Shown here: piece after piece, positions 55,061-64,000 of the stretch
Position numbering within the stretch: position 1 is the first letter of the stretch
How the letters are laid out: each line of letters starts with the position of its first letter
Origin: Ehretia macrophylla
Lineage: Eukaryota; Streptophyta; Magnoliopsida; Boraginales; Ehretiaceae
NCBI GenBank assembly: GCA_037974665.1
Contig: CM075768.1
Location: 8,973,501 to 9,037,500, forward strand
Length of the DNA stretch: 64,000 bases
Reading direction: 5' to 3'
Program-made: the position numbers and the translations under genes
The notes under the pieces: model-generated
Database searches by the model: none
What the model saw: only the letters and a program-made list of their open reading frames with translations
What the model was told of the DNA's origin: nothing

Positions 55061-57653
55061 AAGGGAATTGATCCCTTTGTGTGCATGCATAAAATTCATC
55101 TTGAAGAAGGAGTCTCTCTGTCTCGAGAATTTTAAAGGAGACTGAACCCCAAAATTGGTGACGTCGTCCACAAAGAGGTCATCAAGTTGTTTGACGCAGG
55201 TATCATCTATACAATCTCGGATAGTGCCTGCGTCAGTCCGGTACAAGTGGTACCAAAGAAATCTGGAATAACCGTAGTCCCAAATGAAAAAGGAGAGCTT
55301 GTTTTTACACGCACTACTACTAGGTGGCGCATTTGCATTGATTATAGGAAGCTCAACTCTAAAACATGAAAAGACCACTTCCCTTTACCCTTCCTTGACC
55401 AAGTCTTAGATAGAGTAGCCGGACAAGGCTAATATTGCTTTTTAGATGGGTATTTAGGGTATAATCAAATTCTAGTCTTCCTTGAGGATTAGGAGAAAAC
55501 TACTTTCACTTGTCCCTATGGGACCTTTGCATACAGACGCATGCCCTTTGGTCTATGTAATGCACCTGCAACATTTCAGAGATGTGTAATGGCAATTTTT
55601 TCTGATATAATCGAGAAGTTCCTAGAAGTCTTCATCGATGACTTTTCAGTCTTTGGAGCCACTTTTGATGAATGCCTCACACACCTATCCTTAGTGCTAG
55701 ACCGATGTGTTGAAATGAATTTAGTCTTAAGTTGGGAGAAAAGCTATTTTATGGTTAGGTAAGGAATAGTTCTTGGTCATGTGATTTCACAGGATGGTAT
55801 CCAGTGGATCTAGCCAAGGTCGAGTTAATAGCAAAGTTTCCGGTACCCAGAACAGTGCGAGATATCTGATCATTCCTTGGTCATGCTGGTTTTCATCGGT
55901 GTTTTATCAAGGATTTCAGTCATATAACTCGACCTCTTTCAAAAATTTTAGCAAATGATACTCACTTCAATTTCGATGATGAGTACTTAAAAGCTTTTGA
56001 TAAGCTTAAATCTTTGCTTTCTTCTACCCCTATAATTCAACCCCCTGATTATAGATTCCCATTTGAGATAATGTGTGATGCTTCTGAGTATCATTGGGAG
56101 CTGTGTTGGGTCAACGTCGAGGTAGACACCCATCCGTAATCTATTATGCCAGCAAAACCTTGCATGATACTCAAAAGAACTACTCAACCATAAAAAAGGA
56201 GTTGTTAGCTGTAGTATTTTCTCTGGACAAATTTAGATCATATATCATTGGGTCAAAAGTAATAGTGTTTACAGACCAAGCTACTTTGTGTTATTTACTC
56301 ACCAAATGGGATACTAAACCCCGTTTGATCCGTTGGCTATTATTACTTCAAGAGTTTGACCTTGAGATCAAATATAAGAAGATGAGTGAGAATTTAGTCG
56401 TAGATCACCTATCACGTATTATATGTGATTCCCTACCCTTCAAAGACACGTTTCCTGATGAGTAGCTCTTCGCTGTCTTACATCAAACCCCTTGGTATAC
56501 CTACTTGGTAAATTATTCGGCTGCCCAAGAGTTTTCACCTCATTGGGGTAAGAGAGAGAATGAACGTTTCATTGTACAAGTTAAATATTTTATTTGGGAA
56601 GATCTTTATCTTTTCAAAATCTATGCAGATCAGGTCGTTAGAAGATGTGTACGTGAGAATGAATTTGAGAGCATACTCTAATTTTGCCATTCTGAAGCTT
56701 GTGGTGGGCATTTTGGAGGAAAAATGACTGCTGGATCAATCTCAAAAAGAGACATGATGCCCCTATCACCCATTCTAGTATGTGAAATATTTGATGTATG
56801 GGGTATTGACTTCATGGGTCCTTTTCCTCCATCCTTTAAGTATACTTATATTCTGGTGGTAGTAGACTATGTGTCCAAATGGGTAGAGGCAGTAGCCACC
56901 CGAACTAATGACCATAAAGTTGTGGTCAAATTCATTAAAGAGAATATATTTTCTCAATTCGAGGTACCACGTGTACTCTTAAGTGGCGGTGGACAACATT
57001 TTCGTCACAGGATATTTGAAGCATTGTTGAAGAAGTGGTCAGGTGGAAGTGTCAAATAGGGAGATAAAATCCATTCTCCAAAAAATGGTTTGGCCCAATC
57101 ACAAAGATCAGTCAAGTCGTCTCCATGACGCATTATAGGCCTATTGTACAGATTTTAAAACTCCCATTGGCATGTTCCCGTATAGGTTGGTATACGAAAA
57201 ATCTTGCTACCTCTCTGTTGAACTAGAGCATAAAGCTTATTGGGCTATTAAAGCTCTGAACTTTGACATACAACAAGTAGGAGAGGGTAAGAAGTTGGCA
57301 TTAAGCGAGTTGGAAGAACTTCGTTTTGAGGCTTATGAAAATGCCAAACTCTATAAAGAGAGAATGAAGAAAATCCGTGACAGATTAATTCTCAGAAAAA
57401 CATTATCCCATTCTGATAAAGTTTGGCTGTTCAACTCCAAACTTATGTTCTTTCTGGGCACGTTAAGGACAAGATGGGATGGACCCTACGAGGTGCTTGA
57501 AGCATATCCTTCTGGAGCTATCAAGATTATTCACGCCACTGATGGGCATATCCTTACAGTCAATGGCCAATGTTTAAAACATGCATGTGATCCAAAAGTA
57601 GTTCCTCATGAAGTTGAATCTGTGGAACTTTAGGAACCTGACTACCATCCATA
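55061..57653 (+). pseudogene. Athila pol relic, first tandem copy
   Basis: RT (ICIDYRKLNSKT, MPFGLCNAPATFQRCVM, catalytic FIDDFSVFG near 55633), RNase H ([34 protein letters not shown]) and integrase. In the integrase a deletion of about 100 bases (near 56730) removes most of the zinc-binding part. The second catalytic Asp is lost (LLSGGG, where the other copies have LLSDGG or LISDGG), and a deletion of about 50 bases near 57035 removes part of the core. The C-terminal [20 protein letters not shown] part is intact to the stop at 57651-57653. Protease is absent. Confidence 0.88.
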
Positions 57654-57786
57654 AAAAGGAATTCTGCCAAGACTGATGGCATTAAACTTAGTTCTCCAGT
57701 CTGGCTGAAGACGTTAAATTTAGCCCTACTAGGAGGCAACCTAGTACTATTTTGTGTTAATATTTGTTTAATTGGTATGCTTACTT
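57654..57786 (+). other. start of the 3' tail trapped between the two pol copies
   Basis: Matches the first ~130 bases after pol in element 1 and after the second copy (60648 onward), including the TACTAGG-AGGCAA-CCTAGTA hairpin at 57727-57746. It then switches near 57772 to the protease-RT spacer of the next pol copy, which marks the tandem duplication joint. Confidence 0.8.
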
Positions 57787-60647
57787 AGGCCCTGAGGAGA
57801 CCTTCCCAGTCATTATCACCTCAAATTTGACTACCGAGCATGAGGGAAAACTCCTAGAACTCTTAAGGTCTCATAAGAAGGCAATAGGTTAGGCTATCAC
57901 CGATTTGAAGGGAATTGATCCCTCTGTGTGCATGCATAAAATTCATCTTGAAGAAGGAGTCTCTCCGTCTCGAGAATTTCAAATGAGACTGAACCCCAAA
58001 ATTGGTGACGTCATCCACAAAGAGGTCATCAAGTTGCTTGACGCGGGTATCATTTATCCAATCTCGGATAGCGTTTGGGTCAGTCCGGTACAAGTGGTAC
58101 CAAAAAAATATGGAATAACAGTGGTGCCAAATGAAAAATGAGAGCTTGTTTCTACACGCACTACTACTGGGTGGCGCGTTTGCATTGATTATAGGAAGCT
58201 CAACTCCAAAACATGAAAATACCACTTCCCTTTACCCTTCCTTGACTAAGTCTTAGATAGAGTAGCCGGACAAGGATATTATTGGTTTTAGATGGGTATT
58301 TAGGGTATAATCAAATTCTAGTCTTCCCTGAGGATTAGGAGAAGACTACTTTCACTTGTCCCCATAGGACCTTTGCATACAGACGCATGCCCTTTGGTCT
58401 ATGCAATGCACCTACAACATTTTAGAGATGTGTAATGGTAATTTTTTCTGATATGTTTGAGAATTTCCTAGAAGTCTTTATGTATGACGTCTCAGTCTTT
58501 GTTGGCACTTTCGATGAATGCCTCACACACTTATCCTTAGTGCTAGACCGATGTGTTGAAATGAATTTAGTTTTAAGTTGGGAGAAAAACTATTTTATGG
58601 TTAGGCAAGAAATAGTTCTTGGTCATGTGATTTCACAGGATGGTATCCATGTGGATCCAACCAAGGTCGACTTAATAACAAATCTTCTTGCACCTAAAAT
58701 AATGCGAGATATCCGATCATTTCTTGGTCATGCCGATTTTTATCGGCGTTTTATCAAGGATTTCAATCATATAGCTTGACCTCTTTCAAAACCTTGAGCA
58801 AATGATACTCACTTCAATTTCGATGATGAGTGCTTCAAAGCTTTTGATAAGGTTAATTCTTTGATTTCTTCTACCCCTATAATCCAACCCCCTGATTATA
58901 GCCTCCCATTTGAGATAATGTGTGATGCTTCTGACTATGCATTGGGAGCTGTGTTGGGTCAGCATCGAGGTAGATACCCATCCGTAATCTATTACGCAAG
59001 CAAAACCTTGGATGATACTCAAAAGAACTACTCAACCACAGAAAATGAGTTGTTGGCTATAGTATTTTCTCTGGACAAATTTAGATCATATATCATTGGG
59101 TCAAAAGTAATAGCGTTTACAGACCATGCTGCTTTGTGTTATTTACTCACCAAACAGGATACTAAACCCCGTTTGATCCGTTGGCTTATTACTTCAAGAG
59201 TTTGACTTTGAGATCAAAGATAAGAAGGGGAGTGGGAATTCAGTCACTGATCACCTATCATGTCTTATATGTGATTCCCCTATTGATTCCCTACCTTTCA
59301 AAGACACATTTCCTGATGAGTAGCTCTTTGCTGTCTTACATCAAACCCCTTGGTATGCCCACTTGGTAAATTATTTGGCTACCCAAGAGTTTCCACCTCA
59401 TTGGGGTAAGAAAGAGAAGGAACGTTTCGTGGCACAAGTTAAATATTTTATTTGGGAAAATCCTTATCTTTTCAAAATCTGTGCATATCAGGTCATTCAA
59501 AGATGTGTACCTGAGAATGAATTTGAGTGCATACTCCAATTTTGCCACTTTGAAGCTTGCGGTGGGCATTTTGGAGGCAAAATGACTACTGCCAAAGTCC
59601 TTCAGCGTGGGTTCCTTGGCCCACTTTATTTCGAGATGCCCAGCATATGTGAAGGAAGTGCCCTCGATGTCAACAAGATGGGTCAATCTCAAGAAGAGAC
59701 ATGATGCCCCTATCACCCATTCTAGTATGTGAAATATTTGATGTATGGGGTATTGACTTCATGGGTCATTTTCCTCCATCCTTTGGGTATACTTATATTC
59801 TGGTGGCAGTAGACTATGTGTCCAAATGGGTAGAGGTAGTAGCCACCCGAACCAATGACCATAAAGTTATGGTCAAATTCATTAAAGAGAATATATTTTC
59901 TTGATTCGGGGTGCCCCGTGTACTCTTAAGTGACGGTGGAAAACATTTTCGTCATAGGATATTTGAAGCATTATTGAAGAAGTACTCTGTCCGCCACAAA
60001 ATTGCAACTTCTTATTACCTACAAACAAGTGGTCAGATGGAAGTGTCAAATAGGGAGATAAAATCTATTCTCCAAAAAACGGTTGGGCCCGATCGCAAAG
60101 ATTGGTCAAGTCATTTCCATGACGTATTATGGGCCTATCCTACAACTTTTAAACCTCCCATTGGCATATCCCCATATAGGTTGGTATATGGAAAAGCTTG
60201 CCATCTCCCTGTTGAACTTGAGCATAAAGCTTATTGGGCTATTAAAGCCCTGAACTTTGACATACAACAAGAAGGGGAGGTTGGGAAGTTGGCATTAAGC
60301 GAGTTGGAAGAACTTCGTTTAGAGGCTTATGGAAATGCCAAACTCTACAAAGAGAGAATGAAGAAAATCCATGACAGATGAATTATAAGAAAAACATTTT
60401 CCCCTTCTGATAAAGTTTGGTTGTTCAACTCCAAACTTAAGTTCTTTCCAAGCAAATTAAGAACTAGATGGAATGGACCTGACGAGATGCTTGAAGCATA
60501 TCCTTCTGGAGCTATCAAGATTAAGCACCCCACTGATGGGCGTATCCTTATAGTCAATGGCTAGCGTTTAAAACATACATTTGATCCAAAAGCAGTTCCT
60601 TATGAAGTTGAATATGTGGAACTTCAGGAACCTGACTACCATCCATA
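57787..60647 (+). pseudogene. Athila pol relic, second tandem copy
   Basis: Starts in the protease-RT spacer (PEETFPVIITSNLTTEHE), then KGIDPSVCMHKIHLEEG, LLDAGIIYPISDSVWVSPVQ and RVCIDYRKLNSKT. The RT catalytic motif is changed to FMYDVSVFV (near 58480), so the first Asp is lost. RNase H ([25 protein letters not shown]) and integrase ([17 protein letters not shown] zinc start, [27 protein letters not shown]) follow. Stops include TGA near 60378. It ends with DYHP and TAA at 60645-60647. Confidence 0.88.
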
Positions 60648-62717
60648 AAAAAAGATTATGCCAAGATTGATGGCATTAAACTCAGTTCTCCAATCTGGCT
60701 GAAGACGTTAAACTTAACGCTAGTAGAAGGAAACCTAGTACTCTTTTGTGTTAATATTTGTTTAATTTCTGTTGTTTATATTTACTCTGTGAATCTTTCT
60801 CTAGCTTTATGTAGTTTGGGTTTTAACCATGAGGAGCATTCATAGAGATACCAGTATCATTCTACTAGTGGTCACTGTACGTTTCTGTGTGCGGTTAGCT
60901 TAATTGTTCAACTCTGTCTTATAGTGTGAGCTATTCCACCAGCTTAATGTAGTTTGGGTCTGTTGGATATTACTTGATAAGGTTGTTAAGAGTGTGAGCA
61001 TACACCAGACATAACATCTATGACGTAAAATCCCACTGTAATAAACCTTGACCCTGTGGAATTTACTTTGGCCTTCAGTGGCCGAATGAGAGCACTAGAT
61101 GTCGTGAGCACAGAAACATCTGGAAGAACTAGTCTTTGTAAGAGTATCAACTCTAGAACCCCAAAAAAGAGTCTAAATGGTCTGGGTAGTTTATTTATTT
61201 GCTTTATGTATTAGTTATTTTCTGTGACCATATTTCTTTTTGGTTTCTCCCCTATATATTTGTTTGACTATTTTTAGTATAGCTAACTATTTTTTTGCTA
61301 TGTTGATGATAATCTATAAAATGCTTTGTCTACTAATCTTTTATTGCAGAATGATACATCTTTTGGCAAAATTTAATAAAAAAGCCTTGACATCAGCATA
61401 AAAATACTTCACATCAAGTGATATCTTTCCTTACTACATTTCCCTTTATACCTGATGAACCTGCGTTGTACAGTAAGCAACTCATAGGTTTGGGTATGTA
61501 GCATTTGTCATTATGTTATTTCTTGCAAATTATACTCTCACTGTCTTACATTGCTATTTGCTTGAGGGCAAGCAAAGTTTCTGTTTGGGTGTGCTTATAT
61601 TTCATGATAACATTTTTCAGAATATGCAAGAAACACACCATTTTGTTCATAAGAAAGAGTATTTTGCTACCTTACTTGTTTAAAAGAAGACGATTTAGAT
61701 AATTTGAGAACCTATATTGTTAGCTATATATTGTGAAAAACTCTAAGGAAACTCTATAAGAAAACCTTTGGGTTACTGTATTCATGAGTAAACCTAGCTG
61801 TTATTCTTTTCTTCAATTGATAGCTATGTGATTATGAAATGACTGAGATAGGATTACCGTTTGTTATGAGAACTCCTTGTGATTGAAACCTGAACCCTTA
61901 CGCCATGTCTGTACAGTATGTTATATTACACTGTCTGTATGTACACTCTTAAAAAAGAAAAAAAAAAGAAAAGAAAATAAAGACAAAGAAAACAATGAAA
62001 AAATAGAAAAAAGAAAAAAAGAGTTTTACATACCTTTACTGTTGAATAATTGTAGTGTAAATATGTTGTAAATCTCTAAAGCACCACTGTCCTAGACATT
62101 TTAATTTGGGATATGTGCTATAGTGTAAGGTTTCAAGCCTGGATATCTCGGGTGATTAAGGCACGTAGGGATCCCTTTAAAGCCTGGCAACCTCGGTCAT
62201 AATGGCTAGGGATTGTTGGCCTTAAATTCCACTACATGGGATATCCAGAAAGCAAATAAAATTGAACACTATATATAGATATTGTAAGTTGTACTTTTAT
62301 ATTTCTAGCAAATGTAAAAAGGGTTAAGGCATGATCAATAGTTTGATTGCAAATAAAGGTGAGAATGTCAAAGTCCAATCTGTTTACAAGTCTTGAAAGT
62401 TGGGATTAGATTGAACTTAATTTGCTTAGTTTATTTTTAAATATGTACTCTGAAGCAATCAATAGTCCATTTTCAAAAAGAGTATCTATTTGTTAAAACT
62501 ATGTAAAGGTTCTCTTATCTTGTTTATCATTAACTGTTGAATCGGTTATGGGTAGTGAAGTACATTTCTCATGTTTCATGTCGGAAACATTTTGACAAAA
62601 AGGATAGGATAGATAGCATTCACCTATTTTGACTTGTAAAAATTTCTAAAAAATTCAATTTGAATCTGTTTTAAAAGACAGTCTTGTTTGAGGACAAGCA
62701 AGATTTAGGTTTGGGGA
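60648..62717 (+). other. 3' non-coding tail of Athila element 2
   Basis: Collinear with 41765-43758. It includes a decayed copy of the AGGCAA-loop hairpin (about 60719-60740), the TTGCTTG-AGGG-CAAGCAA hairpin at 61558-61575, and the hairpin plus purine tract CTTGTTTG-AGGA-CAAGCAAG ... GTTTGGGGA at 62683-62717. A purine-rich low-complexity run lies near 61948-62022. No env-like ORF is present. Confidence 0.7.
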
Positions 62718-63565
62718 TGTTGATGTGACAGTATTTTTTGCACTCAAACCACTTTATTTACACTGCATTTGCATCTTAACTTTGGAATAAATACAAACAC
62801 TAATGTAATTTTGATGCAATGCAGGAGGAACCCGAAAAGTGAACAAACTCGGACCCAAAGCGATCCGAATTGCAAGTTAAAAAGAATGCAAAAGAGCCAA
62901 ACTCAAGTGTTGACCAAGAATTGAAGCCCGTAGAGGATGAATTTGGCCAAACGGAGTGCGAAAACGGACTCAGGACGCCGAATAACCTTGGAATAGCATT
63001 GGTCAACTTTTCGGTCAATGTATGAATAGTAATGGTCAACGCGTCAACACTAAAACTGTGTGTATGATCGAATAGTAGCCGCGTGAATAGTAACCAAGTT
63101 TTCCTATTAATACCCCCTCCCCTCTTCATATTTTCACAAAAAATTTGAGAGATTTGGAATATTTTTCCAATATTTTCAATTTTTGTCAAGTTATTTTTAT
63201 AGTTCTTATTTAGGATTTTGCCTAAATAGCTATATACGGAGGAAGTCCTTCCTAATGGCTCTTATTCGGGGACATTCTACCTGAATAGCTACTGCACAGC
63301 AGACATCCCAACCTTCATTTTTGAGCCTTTGCTAAAAAATAGCTCTTATTTAGGGAGAAGTTCTACCGGAATAGCTATAGAATTTCTGTTCAGACCTGGA
63401 GTTCAGAAATACGCGTTCGTCAATACGGGGGAGCCTTTCTTGACTCTCTTTTATTTGTATAAACTCGTATTTATTATGTCTGAGTAGAATTCTTATCTAG
63501 GGTAGGATATTGTAAATAATGGTCTTTTAATATATGGTTTCGGATTCGGATAATTTAGTTTTATT
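62718..63565 (+). repeat. right LTR (partial), different Athila subfamily
   Basis: Starts TGTTGATGTGACAG after the purine tract and shares its first ~90 bases and the AGCCTTTCTTGACTCT to TTTAATATATGG part with the other LTRs. It differs strongly in between, lacks the CTCGAGCG cluster and the TATAAATA box (TATTAATA near 63106 instead), and is about 335 bases shorter over the comparable interval. LTR similarity stops at about 63550-63565. Confidence 0.75.
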
Positions 63566-64000
63566 ATTGACAAAGTTACTTTATTCGAAGATGTAATTGT
63601 TGGGAGATAGAATTATTTGGGGAAAAAGAATGCATTTTGGTGATTGAACATTTACTTGCCTACATCGAGCTTTTGAGTTCTAGGTGGTATGACTTTCTAA
63701 ATTGTTGATTGGGTATTCTCTTGTGTTATAATGGGTTAGTATGAATCTGTATTGTGTTATCAGATTTTGGACTCTTTATCAGTCAATCTTGTTGGGTAAT
63801 CGGTGATTTATCTTGTTTGGTGATTGGCCTGGTATAAAACGTAATTTTGGAGTGATTGTATGACTCATCAGGTTCTTTAGATCTCCTTAGTGTCTTAAGT
63901 GGGACACCCCCTTTGTGCTTCCTATTCTATTGGTCTTATTATTCTTTTCTACTCTATTATCACTTATTTGAGAGAGAGTTATACTTGTCTAGCATATCAA
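63566..64000. other. sequence after the partial LTR, nothing recognised
   Basis: Unlike the other Athila LTRs at this point. TG/TT-rich DNA without coding. It could be an insertion into the LTR, a subfamily-specific LTR end, or flanking DNA after a truncation. The window ends here. Confidence 0.4.

Larger units (their letters stand above)
46118..63565 (+). mobile_element. Athila-type element 2, heavily rearranged
   Basis: Left LTR (46118-48039), tRNA-Asp primer site (48046-48063), a tandem gag array (48069-55060), two tandem pol copies (55061-57653 and 57787-60647), a 2.1 kb non-coding tail and a right LTR start (62718). The 5' leader and N-terminal gag normally found after the primer site are missing. 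The left and right LTRs differ strongly, so the interval may join two elements. No frame is intact. Confidence 0.8.

Noticed and set aside
61941..62022. Lys-rich short frame
   Set aside because: It comes from a purine-rich low-complexity run in the Athila tail.

Overview
The window reads as heterochromatic or gene-poor DNA of a flowering plant, most likely a eudicot. It is AT-rich and dominated by nested, decayed LTR retrotransposons. It carries one intact intronless host gene, a berberine bridge enzyme-like (BBE-like) FAD oxidoreductase, plus fragments of other plant genes. Nothing bacterial, organellar or CRISPR-like is seen.

Region 1-13390, retroelements on the minus strand. Positions 1-4588 are the edge of a large element without recognisable coding, with a 2.2 kb LTR and an initiator-tRNA-Met primer site. 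Positions 5096-13385 are a complete but non-coding Tat-like Ty3/gypsy element: matching LTRs, TTTGG target duplication, purine tract, primer site, an antisense ORF relic and short-unit tandem repeats. Its 5' LTR is split by a 1.94 kb chromovirus-type solo LTR (11291-13230).

Region 13391-27100, the island around the host gene. It contains a tRNA-derived SINE, a Mutator-like inverted-repeat element inside a larger fold-back element, and a run of three hairpins. The intact BBE-like gene lies at 17276-18859, with a TATA box and polyadenylation signals. Its truncated pseudogene paralogue is at 24460-25427. Between them are two RNase H-like gene relics and an isolated exon resembling the end of the mitochondrial electron transfer flavoprotein alpha subunit, possibly inside a hAT-like element.

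Region 27100-46117, a Tekay-like chromovirus on the plus strand (gag, protease, RT, RNase H, integrase, chromodomain relics). Its 3' LTR is interrupted after 143 bases by an Athila-type element (34039-45705) with two similar LTRs, a tRNA-Asp primer site, gag-pol relics and no env-like ORF.

Region 46118-64000, a second, heavily rearranged Athila-type element. Its gag region is amplified in a tandem array of about 2.1 kb units, each junction carrying the same 222-bp inverted gag fragment. Its pol is present twice in tandem. The LTR at its right end belongs to a visibly different subfamily from the LTR at its left end. This rearranged array is the most unusual structure in the window. No retroelement here has an intact coding frame. 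Of 14 in-frame stops in the chromovirus gag, 13 are TAG, many apparently replacing CAG, as expected from deamination at CHG-methylated cytosines.
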